Source of the DNA: Eubacteriales bacterium
GTDB lineage: Bacteria; Bacillota_A; Clostridia; Christensenellales; Aristaeellaceae
Reading direction: 5' to 3'
DNA: 15,223 nucleotides
Assembly (NCBI GenBank): GCA_029974035.1
Contig: JARKQG010000126.1
Span: 1 to 15,223, forward strand
The notes beneath the pieces are model-generated. The model did no database searches, was not told the origin of the DNA, and saw only the letters and a list, made by a program, of their open reading frames with translations. Shown here piece by piece: positions 7,449-14,833 of this stretch; the first letter of the stretch is position 1, and each line of letters begins with the position of its first letter. Made by a program: the position numbers and the translations under genes.

Positions 7449-7480
7449 GGATATATATCCCCCGTTCGAGGCGTTTTGAA
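7449..7480 (-). promoter_or_regulatory. Possible promoter with a perfect 12-bp palindrome at the -10 box
   Basis: On the minus strand TTCAAA (7475-7480) and TATATA (7452-7457) are 17 bp apart. The -10 box sits inside the perfect palindrome GGATATATATCC (7449-7460), a possible operator. The -35 match is moderate. Confidence 0.45.
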
Positions 7481-7494
7481 CCATGGCGGGCGCG

Positions 7495-8187
7495 CTACAT
7501 CAGCCGCGCGAAAAAGGAAGCGGCGGCCGCGGTCAGGATGCCGCACACGGTGATGGCGAGGGAACTCATCGCGCCCTCCACCTCGCCGATCTCCATCGCC
7601 CGGGCGGTGCCGATGGCGTGGGCCGCGGTGCCTAGCGCCAGCCCCTTGGCCACCCGCGCCCGAATGCCGAACAGCCGGAAGATGCCCTCCGCCAGCACGT
7701 TGCCCAGGATGCCCGTGATGATGATCACCGCCGCGGTGACGGGCACCAGGCCGCCCAGCGACTCGCTGACGCCCATGCCGATGGCCGTGGTGATGGATTT
7801 GGGCAAGAGCGTCACGTACTGGACGTGGCTCAGCCGAAAGAGCTTCGCGAGGATCAGCACCGAGGCGAGGCTCGCAAAAATGCCAGACAGAATGCCCGCC
7901 GCCAGCGCGCGGGCGTTGCGCTTCAGGAGCGCCACCTGTTCGTACAGCGGCACCGCCAGGCTGACCGTGGCGGGGGTGAGCAAGTAGGAAAGGTACTTCG
8001 CGCCGTTATAGTAGCTTTCGTAGTCCACCTCGAGAAGCGCCACCGTCCCCAGCGTCAGCGCGATGGCGATGAGCAGCGGGTTGAGCACCGCCAGGCGAAA
8101 GCGTGCCTGGAGGAGCCGCCCGATTTCGTAGGCCGCCAGGCTGATCGCCACGCCGAAGTAGACGGAATCCGTAAAAAAGCCGCTCAT
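7495..8187 (-). CDS. lrgB: LrgB-family membrane protein
   Basis: This 230-residue polytopic membrane protein of the LrgB/CidB/YohK family is hydrophobic throughout, with about six to eight segments. It contains family stretches such as LTPATVSLAVPLYEQ, LPKSITTAIGMGVSE and GTAAHAIGTARAMEIGE. The family works with LrgA in murein hydrolase control or, in the related B. subtilis PftAB pair, as a pyruvate carrier. Which applies here cannot be told. The start overlaps the lrgA stop by 4 bp (ATGA), so the two are coupled. No LytS/LytR regulators are nearby. Confidence 0.94.
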   Translation of the reverse strand: MSGFFTDSVYFGVAISLAAYEIGRLLQARFRLAVLNPLLIAIALTLGTVALLEVDYESYYNGAKYLSYLLTPATVSLAVPLYEQVALLKRNARALAAGILSGIFASLASVLILAKLFRLSHVQYVTLLPKSITTAIGMGVSESLGGLVPVTAAVIIITGILGNVLAEGIFRLFGIRARVAKGLALGTAAHAIGTARAMEIGEVEGAMSSLAITVCGILTAAAASFFARLM

Positions 8188-8546
8188 TTTTCCGTCTCCC
8201 CCTCTCCGCGGGCGATGACGGCCTGGGTCACGCGGCCCGTGACCGCCATCACCACCACGGTGGAAACCACGGTGATCACGCCCACCGGCAAAAGCACCGG
8301 GCGCAGCGCGTCCCAGGCGGTCATCAGCCCCACCGCCGCGGGGATGAACATCACCGGCATGATCTCGATCAGAAAGCGGGCGGCGTCCTTCACCTGGCCG
8401 GGCTTTACGATGCCCAGCGCGAGCGCCGAAAACAGCAGGATCAGCCCGTACACGCTGGCGGGGATGGGGAAGGGCAAAAGCGCCTTGATCCCCTCGCCCA
8501 AAAAGGAGACGGACGCGATGATGAGAAACTGGCGAACAAGCTTCAC
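8184..8546 (-). CDS. lrgA: LrgA/CidA-family holin-like membrane protein, GTG start
   Basis: This protein of 120 residues has four predicted membrane segments and the family motif FPIPASVYGLILLF near the N-terminus, followed by MPVMFIPAAVGLM. LrgA proteins partner with LrgB and resemble phage holins. The GTG at 8546 gives MKLVRQFLIIASVSFLGE, the usual family start, with GGGAG 9 nt upstream. A second in-frame GTG at 8552 would add two residues but is only 3 nt from GGGAG. The C-terminus is charged (ARGEGETEK). It is the first gene of the lrgAB pair. Confidence 0.92.
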   Translation of the reverse strand: MKLVRQFLIIASVSFLGEGIKALLPFPIPASVYGLILLFSALALGIVKPGQVKDAARFLIEIMPVMFIPAAVGLMTAWDALRPVLLPVGVITVVSTVVVMAVTGRVTQAVIARGEGETEK

Positions 8547-8579
8547 AGGCACACGCTCCCGATGACTTATTTCCGCGTC

Positions 8580-8608
8580 ATTATACCAGCACAGTTTGAA
8601 TTCTTCAC
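8580..8608 (-). promoter_or_regulatory. Extended -10 promoter of lrgAB
   Basis: On the minus strand TGGTATAAT (8580-8588) is a perfect -10 box with a TGn extension. A weak -35 (GTGAAG, 8603-8608) lies 17 bp upstream. It is about 34 bp upstream of the GTG start. Confidence 0.65.
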
Positions 8609-8618
8609 GCAGCGCGGC

Positions 8619-8650
8619 AAAAATTTACGGCCCCGCGTTTTGCGGGGCCG
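8619..8650 (-). terminator. Intrinsic terminator of the glycine cleavage operon
   Basis: A 9-bp perfect GC stem (8628-8636 with 8642-8650), loop AAAAC on the transcript, is followed on the minus strand by TAAATTTTT. It begins 15 bp after the gcvPB stop and separates the gcv operon from the lrgAB promoter. Confidence 0.88.
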
Positions 8651-8665
8651 CCGGGTCCGTCCGGA

Positions 8666-10102
8666 TCAGTCCGGGAAAAGATAGCGGATGCGGGGGTTCC
8701 GGGCGGCGGCCACCTCATCCGGCCGGCCGATGGGGGCCTTGACGGGGCAGGATTTCACGCCCTCGGGATCGCGGTGGGCCCTGTCGAAGATGGCGAGGAG
8801 CACGTCCGCGGCCTCGTCCAGCGTTTCGCGGGATTCGGTTTCGGTGGGTTCCACCATCAGCGCCTCGTGCACGATCATCGGAAAGTACATCGTCGGCGGG
8901 TGCATCCCCTCGTCCAGCATGGCCTTGGCCACGTCGAGGGCGGTGACGCCGGTCTCCTTCTTGAGCTTTTCCAGCGACATCACGAATTCGTGCATGCAGA
9001 TGTCGCCGGAGGCCGTGTCGTAGGCGCCCCGGAGCCTGTGCATCATGTAGTTGGCGTTCAAAACCGCCGTGGTGGCGGCCAGGCGCATGCCGTCCGCGCC
9101 CAGCGTCAGGGCGTAGGCGAGGGCCCGCACCACCACGAGGAAGTTGCCGTAAAACGCCTTGACCGCGCCGATGGATTTGTCCGGCGCCGCAAAGCGGTAG
9201 CCGCCGCCGGCCTTTTCCACCCGGGGCCCGGGAAGGAAGGGGGCCAGAAGCGCCTTGACACCCACCGCGCCCGCGCCCGGCCCGCCGCCGCCGTGGGGCG
9301 TGGCAAAGGTCTTGTGCAGGTTCAGGTGCACCACGTCAAAGCCCATGTCCCCCGGCCGCACCACCCCCATGATGGCGTTGAGGTTGGCGCCGTCGTAGTA
9401 GTTGAGCCCGCCCGCCTCGTGGACGATGCGGGTGATTTCCAGGATGTTGTGATCGAAGATGCCCAGGGTGTTGGGGTTGGTCAGCATCAGCCCCGCCGTG
9501 TCCGGCCCCACCGCCCGACGAAGGGCCTCGAGGTCCACGCAGCCGTCCGCTGTGGAGGGGATCGAAACCACCGTCATGCCCGCCATCGAGGCGGAGGCGG
9601 GGTTGGTGCCGTGGGCGGAGTCGGGCACGATCACCTTTGTGCGGCGCGTATCGCCCCGGTCGGCGTGGTAGGCCTTGATCATCAAAAGCCCCGTCTGCTC
9701 GCCGTGGGCGCCCGCCGCGGGCTGAAAGGTCATGTCGTCCATGCCGGTCACCTCGGTGAGGATGCCGCGGAGGGCGTCCAGCACCTCGAGGCAGCCCTGG
9801 GCGTCGGCCTCCGGCTGCAGCGGATGGATGAGCGCAAAGCCTGGCAGGGCGGCCATCTCGTCGTCAATCTTGGGGTTGTACTTCATGGTGCAGGAGCCCA
9901 GCGGATAGAATCCATCGTTAACGCCGTGTGTGCGCCCGGCGAGCTGGGTGTAGTGGCGGCTGATCTCCGTCTCAGACAGGTGCGCGAGGCGGGGCGCCTT
10001 TTTTCGCGCCAGGGCCTCCGGAATTTCGCGCGCCGGCACGTCGCATGCGGGCAGGATCGAGAGCGCGCGGCCCGGCGCGCCCTTTTCGTAGAGCAGCTTC
10101 AT
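8666..10102 (-). CDS. gcvPB: Glycine dehydrogenase (decarboxylating) subunit 2
   Basis: This 478-residue C-terminal half of the split P protein carries the pyridoxal phosphate. With subunit 1 it decarboxylates glycine and loads the aminomethyl group onto the lipoyl arm of GcvH. The PLP lysine is K264 in HLNLHKTFATPHGGGGPG. YPLGSCTMKYNPK (66-78) and PDSAHGTNPASASMAG (160-175) are family hallmarks. Length matches the usual 480 or so. The ATG follows AAAGGAGGTG, which lies within the end of gcvPA. The stop of gcvPA is 2 bp before this start. It is the last gene of the gcv operon. Confidence 0.97.
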   Translation of the reverse strand: MKLLYEKGAPGRALSILPACDVPAREIPEALARKKAPRLAHLSETEISRHYTQLAGRTHGVNDGFYPLGSCTMKYNPKIDDEMAALPGFALIHPLQPEADAQGCLEVLDALRGILTEVTGMDDMTFQPAAGAHGEQTGLLMIKAYHADRGDTRRTKVIVPDSAHGTNPASASMAGMTVVSIPSTADGCVDLEALRRAVGPDTAGLMLTNPNTLGIFDHNILEITRIVHEAGGLNYYDGANLNAIMGVVRPGDMGFDVVHLNLHKTFATPHGGGGPGAGAVGVKALLAPFLPGPRVEKAGGGYRFAAPDKSIGAVKAFYGNFLVVVRALAYALTLGADGMRLAATTAVLNANYMMHRLRGAYDTASGDICMHEFVMSLEKLKKETGVTALDVAKAMLDEGMHPPTMYFPMIVHEALMVEPTETESRETLDEAADVLLAIFDRAHRDPEGVKSCPVKAPIGRPDEVAAARNPRIRYLFPD

Positions 10103-10104
10103 CG

Positions 10105-11412
10105 TCAGCGCACCTCCTTTAGGATGTCGATCATTTCGTCAATGTCGGCCCGGGAATTCATCTCCGTGGCGCACCACAGGATGCCGCCGTCCACCGGCAG
10201 GCCGCCCAGAATGTCCTTTTCCGAAAGCGCGGAGAGCGCCCGCGCCGCGCCCAGCGGCGCTTCCGTCAGAAATTCGTGGAAGAAGTCGCCCCCGTGCCGC
10301 CGGGGATAGCCGATTTCGGCAAGCCGGTCCGCCAGGTAGGCGGCCTTGGCGTGGCACTGGCGGGCGACCTCCGCCAGGCCCTCCGCGCCCATGGCGGCGG
10401 CGTAGACCGACGCGGTCATCGCGCAAAGGGCCTGATTGGAGCAGATGTTGCTGCCCGCCTTTTCGCGGCGGATGTGCTGCTCACGGGCCTGCAGCGTCAG
10501 CACAAAGGCGCGGTTGCCGCAGCCGTCCGTCGTTTCGCCCACAATGCGGCCGGGGAGCCTTCGCATCAGTTCCGCCTTCGCGGCCATGAAGCCCAGGTAG
10601 GGCCCGCCGAAGGAGAGGGGCATGCCCAGCGGCTGGCCTTCGCCCACCGCAATGTCCGCGCCCGCTTCGCCCGCCGACCGGTACAGCGCGCAGGCGATGG
10701 GGTTGACGGACAGGATCAGCTTTGCGCCCGCGGCGTGGACAATGTCGCCCAGGGCCTCCGCGTCCTCGATCAGCCCGTAGTGGTTGGGCGAGGGCAGCAA
10801 AAGGCAGGCGGCGTCCGGGCCCAGCAGGGCGCGAAGGGCCTCCGGGTCCACCCGGCCGCCCCTTTCGGGCACCTCGTCCAGGCGGCAGCCGTAGCCGGCG
10901 CAGTAGGTGGCCAGCACGGCCTTCACCTGGGGACTGGCGGTGGCGGCCACCAGCGCCCGGGGGCGCCTTTTGTCGCAGCACATGGCCACGGCCTCCGCCG
11001 CGGCGGTGGCGCCGTCGTAGACGGAGGCGTTGGCGGCGTCGAGGCCCGTCAGTTCGCACACCAGGGTCTGATATTCAAAGATGGACTGGAGAATGCCCTG
11101 GCTGATCTCCGCCTGATAGGGGGTGTAGGCGGTGACGAATTCCTCTTTGGAAGTCACCGACTTGACGATGGCGGGAATGTAGTGGTGGTAGGCGCCCGCG
11201 CCGCGAAAGATCGACCGGTAGACCCGGTTCTTTGCCGCCATGTCCCGGAGCGCGCGGGAAACCTCCAGCTCGCTCAGCCCGTCGGCCAGGTTGAGGCGGT
11301 CAATCTTCAGCGCGTCCGGCACATCGCGGTACAGCTGGCCGGCGTCTTCAAGGCCGATCTCGCGGAGCATCGCCGTTCGCTCGTCCGGAGACGACGGAAG
11401 ATACCCGCCCAT
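10105..11412 (-). CDS. gcvPA: Glycine dehydrogenase (decarboxylating) subunit 1
   Basis: This 435-residue N-terminal half of the split P protein forms the heterodimer with GcvPB and lacks the PLP lysine, as expected. Family regions seen include FRGAGAYHHYIPAIVKS, FVTAYTPYQAEISQGILQ and LVCELTGLDAANASVYDGATA. The later segment GGPYLGFMAAKAELMRRLPGR is also typical (each quoted in part). The start at 11412 (MGGYLPSS) follows GAGGAGGAAGG. A TTG 18 bp upstream overlaps that ribosome site and was rejected. Its ATG shares one base with the gcvH TGA (TGATG), so translation is probably coupled. Confidence 0.97.
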   Translation of the reverse strand: MGGYLPSSPDERTAMLREIGLEDAGQLYRDVPDALKIDRLNLADGLSELEVSRALRDMAAKNRVYRSIFRGAGAYHHYIPAIVKSVTSKEEFVTAYTPYQAEISQGILQSIFEYQTLVCELTGLDAANASVYDGATAAAEAVAMCCDKRRPRALVAATASPQVKAVLATYCAGYGCRLDEVPERGGRVDPEALRALLGPDAACLLLPSPNHYGLIEDAEALGDIVHAAGAKLILSVNPIACALYRSAGEAGADIAVGEGQPLGMPLSFGGPYLGFMAAKAELMRRLPGRIVGETTDGCGNRAFVLTLQAREQHIRREKAGSNICSNQALCAMTASVYAAAMGAEGLAEVARQCHAKAAYLADRLAEIGYPRRHGGDFFHEFLTEAPLGAARALSALSEKDILGGLPVDGGILWCATEMNSRADIDEMIDILKEVR

Positions 11413-11792
11413 CAGCCTTCCTCCTCGCAAAACGCCGCGTAGGCCGCCGCGTCCATGAGGTCCTCGGTTTCGCCCACGTCTTCAATCACGCACAGCCAGG
11501 CCCCGTAGGGGTCCTGGTTGATGGATTCGGGCGCGTCTTCGAGGGCCGTGTTCACTTCGCGCACGCGGCCGGACGCCGGGCTGAAGATATCCGAAACCGC
11601 CTTGACCGATTCCACATCGGCCAGGGCCCCGCCGGCGGCGACGCCATCGCCGGGGGCGGGCAGGTTGACAAACACGATGTCGCCCAGCTGGCTCTGGGCG
11701 TAGTCGGTGATGCCGACGCGCACCGCGCCGTCCGGAAGCGTTTCGAGCCACTCGTGAGATTTGGAATACTTCAGGGTTTCGGGGGTGTTCAT
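11412..11792 (-). CDS. gcvH: Glycine cleavage system H protein (lipoyl carrier)
   Basis: This 126-residue carrier protein has a lipoyl-lysine arm that shuttles the aminomethyl group between P, T and L proteins. The N-terminal LKYSKSHEWLE and VGITDYAQSQLGDIVFVNLP are diagnostic. The lipoylated lysine is K64 in DVESVKAVSD. NQDPYGAWLCVI near residue 100 is the usual C-terminal motif. The start follows GGAGGTACC. It lies 36 bp after gcvT and overlaps gcvPA by one base. No lipoate ligase gene is present in the window, so lipoylation must be encoded elsewhere. Confidence 0.97.
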   Translation of the reverse strand: MNTPETLKYSKSHEWLETLPDGAVRVGITDYAQSQLGDIVFVNLPAPGDGVAAGGALADVESVKAVSDIFSPASGRVREVNTALEDAPESINQDPYGAWLCVIEDVGETEDLMDAAAYAAFCEEEG

Positions 11793-11828
11793 GGCCGGTA
11801 CCTCCTTAAAATGTGTGCCCGGAAGGGC

Positions 11829-12914
11829 CTATTTCGCGCGGTTGTAAAAGGGCAGCGGTACGACGTCCGCGGCCACCATCCGCCCGCGGACATCCACTTC
11901 CACCCGGTCGTCCGGCTTCAGGCTGCCCCGCTCCACCAGCGCCATCGCGCAGGCGGCGCCCACATGGGGCAAAAAGGTGCCGCTCGTGGTCTGCCCGACG
12001 GGTCTGCCGTCCCGGAAGACCGTCTGATGCTCCCGCAAAATGCCCTTGCCGGCGGCTTTAAGGCCGACGCGCATCCGGGGCGCGCCCTTTTCAAGCATGG
12101 CCTCGCGGCCGATAAAATCGTGGCCGTCTGCCTTCACCGCCCAGTCAAGGCCCGTCTCCAGCGGCGAGACGCACTCGTCCATCTCGTGGCCGTAGAGCGG
12201 CATCGCGGCCTCAAGGCGGAGCGTATCCCGGGCGCCCAGGCCGCAGGGGATCAGCCCGGCCTCCCGGCCCTTTTCCAGCAGCAGCATCCAAAGCGCCGGC
12301 GCGTCCTCGGGGCGCACGTACAGTTCGTAGCCGAATTCGCCCGTGTAGCCGGTGCGGGAGAGCAGGCAGTCCATGCCGCCCACGTCGGCGCGCTCGGTAA
12401 ACCAGTAATACTTCTGCGGGATCTCCCCTGCGGGGGTCAGCGACGCGATCAGCGCCTTCGCCCCCGGCCCCTGCAGCGCCAACTGCGCAATGTCGTCGGA
12501 CACGTCGGACACCGAGCAGTCGCCAAAGCGGTGGGCCTTCATCCACAGCACGTCCTTTTCGCGGTTGGAAGCGTTGACGACCGCCAGGTACTTCTCCTCC
12601 GCCAGGCGGTAGACGATGAGATCGTCCAAAATGCCGCCGGCATCGTTCAGCATCGGCGAATAGCGCACCTGTCCCACGGCCATGCCGGAAAAGTCGTTGG
12701 TCATCAGGCGGTTGAGGTTTTTGAGCGCGTCGGGGCCCTCAAAGCGCACCTCGCCCATGTGGGAGACGTCAAACAGGCCCATCTTCTGCCGGACCGCCAT
12801 GTGCTCCTGGATCACGCCCGTCGGGTACTGCACCGGCATCATGTACCCCGCGAAGGGCACCATCCTGCCGCCGGCCGCCACGTGCAGGTCGTAAAGCGGC
12901 GTTTTAAGCTCCAT
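11829..12914 (-). CDS. gcvT: Glycine cleavage system T protein (aminomethyltransferase)
   Basis: This 361-residue enzyme releases ammonia from the aminomethyl group on GcvH and gives methylene-tetrahydrofolate. The N-terminal TPLYDLHVAAGGRMVPFAGY, MGLFDVSHMGE (45-55) and LNDAGGILDDLIVYR (89-103, with the catalytic-region Asp) are family motifs. ASNREKD and RTGYTGEFGYEL (central folate-site region) also fit. Two ATGs are possible: 12920 is directly against GGAGGG, while 12914 is 6 nt away and gives MELKTPLYDL, the family start. The latter is preferred. It is the first gene behind the glycine riboswitch. Confidence 0.96.
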   Translation of the reverse strand: MELKTPLYDLHVAAGGRMVPFAGYMMPVQYPTGVIQEHMAVRQKMGLFDVSHMGEVRFEGPDALKNLNRLMTNDFSGMAVGQVRYSPMLNDAGGILDDLIVYRLAEEKYLAVVNASNREKDVLWMKAHRFGDCSVSDVSDDIAQLALQGPGAKALIASLTPAGEIPQKYYWFTERADVGGMDCLLSRTGYTGEFGYELYVRPEDAPALWMLLLEKGREAGLIPCGLGARDTLRLEAAMPLYGHEMDECVSPLETGLDWAVKADGHDFIGREAMLEKGAPRMRVGLKAAGKGILREHQTVFRDGRPVGQTTSGTFLPHVGAACAMALVERGSLKPDDRVEVDVRGRMVAADVVPLPFYNRAK

Positions 12915-12935
12915 GTTCATCCCTCCGATCCCAAT

Positions 12936-12965
12936 AAAAAAGGCGCACCATAAAAAGGTGCGCCT
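12936..12965 (-). terminator. Riboswitch expression platform: attenuator hairpin before gcvT
   Basis: On the minus strand a perfect 9-bp stem (12957-12965 with 12941-12949) with loop TTTTTAT is followed by a run of T (12936-12940). The base of this stem shares the AG of CAGAG, the 3' strand of aptamer 2 helix P1 (12964-12968). Glycine binding, which closes P1, should weaken the terminator. This is the ON-switch arrangement known for gcvT riboswitches. Confidence 0.85.
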
Positions 12966-13117
12966 CTGTCCAGATACCTGAAAGATTCTCCCGGCTATCG
13001 GGATTGCTTCTTCGGTGTCGATCGCTCGACTTTACAGAGTGCCGTCAGACCCCGGTCCTTTTGCCTGAGAGTTTTAGCGTCTTTCCCCTTCGGCGCCGCG
13101 GCGCGGTCTCTCCCGGG
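12964..13117 (-). promoter_or_regulatory. Tandem glycine riboswitch (gcvT element)
   Basis: Two glycine aptamers lie head to tail on the minus strand upstream of gcvT. Aptamer 1 (13050-13117) has closing helix CCCGG/CCGGG and the conserved core GCCGAAGG with CTCTCAGGCAAAAGGAC. Aptamer 2 (12964-13039) has closing helix CTCTG/CAGAG, core CACCGAAGAAGCAA with CTTTCAGGTATCTGGAC, and a small helix GTCGA/TCGAC capped by a GCGA (GNRA) loop (13017-13030). The paired change GAAGAAG with CTTTC also occurs in an aptamer of the Vibrio cholerae riboswitch. Binding glycine should switch on the cleavage operon. Confidence 0.94.
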
Positions 13118-13147
13118 ATCGTCCTCCGACCCTATTCAGTTGCTCCC

Positions 13148-13176
13148 ATTTTATAGGATGGCGCGGAACCTGTCAA
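13148..13176 (-). promoter_or_regulatory. Sigma-A-type promoter of the glycine cleavage operon
   Basis: On the minus strand TTGACA (13171-13176) and TAAAAT (13148-13153) are 17 bp apart, about 30 bp before aptamer 1. The distance is right for a transcript that begins just ahead of the riboswitch. Confidence 0.85.
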
Positions 13177-13232
13177 GCGGCATTTGCGTAGGATGGCATA
13201 GCCGCGCACCGCGCGGTGAAAGGATGATGCGT

Positions 13233-13637
13233 ATGTGGCTCTACCCACAGATTGATTGGCAGCGGTGCAAAAACGCCTGCCCGTCGCCCTGCCCCGATCC
13301 GAGGCGGCCCGCCCCGCCGGCCTGGCCCGATCCGCCCTGGGCGGACGACGGCCGGTGCGCCCCCTGCCGCCGCCCCTCGCCGCCGCGCCCGAATCCCTGC
13401 TGCCGGCCTGAGCCCTGTCCGCCGCCCTGTCCGCCGCCCTGTCCGCCGCCCTGTCCGCCGCCCTGTCCGCCCCGCCCCTGCGAACCCTGCCGCCGTCCCG
13501 CCTGCGATGCGGACTGGAGCGGCGGCGAAGCCTGCGTGCTGTGGGAGGACGGATGCGGCAATCAGATCGTGCTGGTCCGCCGCCCGCGGATGTGCATGGC
13601 CAACGGCGAATGGGTCAGGTGCCGCCGGCACGCGTGA
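13233..13637 (+). CDS. Small Cys/Pro/Arg-rich protein with PCPP repeats, function unknown
   Basis: I do not recognise this 134-residue protein. It has 19 cysteines, very many prolines and arginines, no signal peptide and no membrane segment. Three parts can be seen: an N-terminal stretch (MWLYPQIDWQ, then C12, C16, C20), a repeat block of Cys every fourth residue (62-78) from five perfect 12-bp DNA repeats, and a C-terminal part with spaced cysteines (C91, C101, C108, C121, C130) and ordinary hydrophobic residues (NQIVLVRRP). AAAGG ends 9 nt before the ATG at 13233; ATGs at 13224 and 13227 overlap or abut it. The composition resembles some spore coat or metal-binding Cys-rich proteins, but this is only an analogy. 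It is divergent from the gcv operon and overlaps the next gene's 3' end by 23 bp. No clear promoter was seen. Confidence 0.65.
   Translation: MWLYPQIDWQRCKNACPSPCPDPRRPAPPAWPDPPWADDGRCAPCRRPSPPRPNPCCRPEPCPPPCPPPCPPPCPPPCPPRPCEPCRRPACDADWSGGEACVLWEDGCGNQIVLVRRPRMCMANGEWVRCRRHA
13412..13471 (+). repeat. Five perfect tandem copies of a 12-bp unit
   Basis: The unit GCCCTGTCCGCC is repeated five times without a mismatch, then continues into the degenerate CCGCCCCTG. It lies in frame within the Cys/Pro-rich gene and encodes Pro-Cys-Pro-Pro. The lack of third-position changes suggests recent expansion and possible copy-number variation between strains. Confidence 0.95.
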
Positions 13638-14820
13638 CCAGATCATCCGCAGCGCGCCGGGCCAGTTCGCGGAAGTCCGCGTCAAAGACGGACGGCACGC
13701 GGACTCCGTCGGCAATCGCCCGCTCGAGCTGGGCGAAGCCGGCCTGGGATGCGTACATGGACTCGCCGGGCAGCGTGCGAAAGGCGCGGATCTTTGAAAG
13801 CGCCTTTTGCGATTCGTCGCCCAGCAAGTGTTCGACCAGCTTTTTCGAAAGCGCCTGACGCGCCTCGAGGTCCTGCCTGGGCAGGTCCACGATGGCGAGA
13901 AAGGCCACCTGATCCGTGGCCGGCGCCGGTTCCAGCGTCCAGTCGGGCGCCCGGCCGGCGCCGGAGAGCGCCTCCAATCGCCCCATGTCCCGAAGGGACA
14001 CCAGCGCGGCCGCCGTCCGGCCCGAAGCAAAATCGGTAAGGATGCCCGCGCGCGTCCGAAAGTCTGCCGGAAGCGCGGCGGGCGGCGTGACGGCAATCCG
14101 CCGGGTTCGTCGCGGTGCCGGTGTGGATTCGGCGTCTTCGTCGTCAAGGCCCAGGTTCAGCCCCTCGCCGGCCTTTGCGGGCTCCCGCGCTTCTTCAGAA
14201 ATCTCCCGCTCCGCCATCAGCGAAAGAAACGCATAAGAATAGGAAACAAAGGGTTTGTCCGCCGGCGCGTCCATCCAGGCGAAGGCGCGCGATTCCTTCT
14301 TTTCCTTTGGTCCGTCGCCCAGCGCGGACCAGTCCAGCGGGGCTTCGGAAAGGTGCGCGCGATTCAGCGCCCAGCCGTAGCCCCCCAGCGCCACCGCCGA
14401 GGCGTAGCCCTCGCCGGCGTCCCGAAGATTTTCGTAGATCGCCGCGCCCGGCGAAAATGCCAGCAGGCCGTCGCCGCGCTCCAGCATGCCCGGAGCCAAA
14501 AGCAGCATGTCGGGCGGATTGAAGTCCCCGCCGGAAAAAGCCTGAAGGACCGTCAGCGGCACGCTTAAGACCTGTACGTACACCCCCGGGTTGCGCCGCT
14601 CAAATCGGCTGATGCAGGTGTTGAGCCAGGGTACAAAGCTTCCGCCGCCCGGCGACCACATCTCGTCGCACACCCAAAGGCGCAAAACCCCCGCCCAGCC
14701 GCCGCCGATGCGGGCGGCGGCGCCGTCGTTGGTCGCGGGGAGCGCTTCGGATAGAAGGGGCCAGGCCGCGATCAGCGCAATCAGCGCCGCCCAGGCCAGA
14801 GCATATGCCAGTTTGCGCAC
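13615..14820 (-). CDS. Membrane-anchored protein resembling an ABC-type extracellular solute-binding protein
   Basis: This 401-residue protein starts with MRK and a long hydrophobic segment (about 5-24), an uncleaved anchor or a signal peptide (ALPA near 27-30). There is no lipobox cysteine. The rest reads like family-1 solute-binding proteins: LRLWVCDEMW (47-56), an ISRFERRNPGVYVQVL stretch (70-85), PPDMLLLAPG (102-111) and GGYGWALNRAHL (146-157). An acidic linker (about 220-235, GLDDEDAES) breaks the middle. The first GTG at 14826 is one base from GGGAGG; GTG at 14820 is 7 nt away and is preferred. No permease or ATPase gene is in view, so it may instead be a sensor partner or an orphan. 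The family assignment is moderate. Confidence 0.75.
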   Translation of the reverse strand: MRKLAYALAWAALIALIAAWPLLSEALPATNDGAAARIGGGWAGVLRLWVCDEMWSPGGGSFVPWLNTCISRFERRNPGVYVQVLSVPLTVLQAFSGGDFNPPDMLLLAPGMLERGDGLLAFSPGAAIYENLRDAGEGYASAVALGGYGWALNRAHLSEAPLDWSALGDGPKEKKESRAFAWMDAPADKPFVSYSYAFLSLMAEREISEEAREPAKAGEGLNLGLDDEDAESTPAPRRTRRIAVTPPAALPADFRTRAGILTDFASGRTAAALVSLRDMGRLEALSGAGRAPDWTLEPAPATDQVAFLAIVDLPRQDLEARQALSKKLVEHLLGDESQKALSKIRAFRTLPGESMYASQAGFAQLERAIADGVRVPSVFDADFRELARRAADDLVTRAGGT

Positions 14821-14833
14821 TTCCACACCTCCC

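Noticed and set aside
8774..10309. 511-codon open frame on the + strand opposite gcvPB
   Set aside because: Although it is longer than gcvPB, its composition (His, Val, Gly, Arg) is that of an antisense shadow, and gcvPB has full family motifs and a ribosome site.
10276..11442. 388-codon open frame on the + strand opposite gcvPA
   Set aside because: Antisense shadow of gcvPA with the same biased composition; no start signal or domain.
13412..13471. Tandem repeats considered as a CRISPR array
   Set aside because: Units are 12 bp, identical and without spacers; they are a coding microsatellite.
13241..13561. Minus-strand frame with QGGG repeats opposite the Cys/Pro-rich gene
   Set aside because: No ribosome site or family. 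The + frame has AAAGG at 9 nt and cysteine spacing outside the repeats that suggests selection, although certainty is limited.
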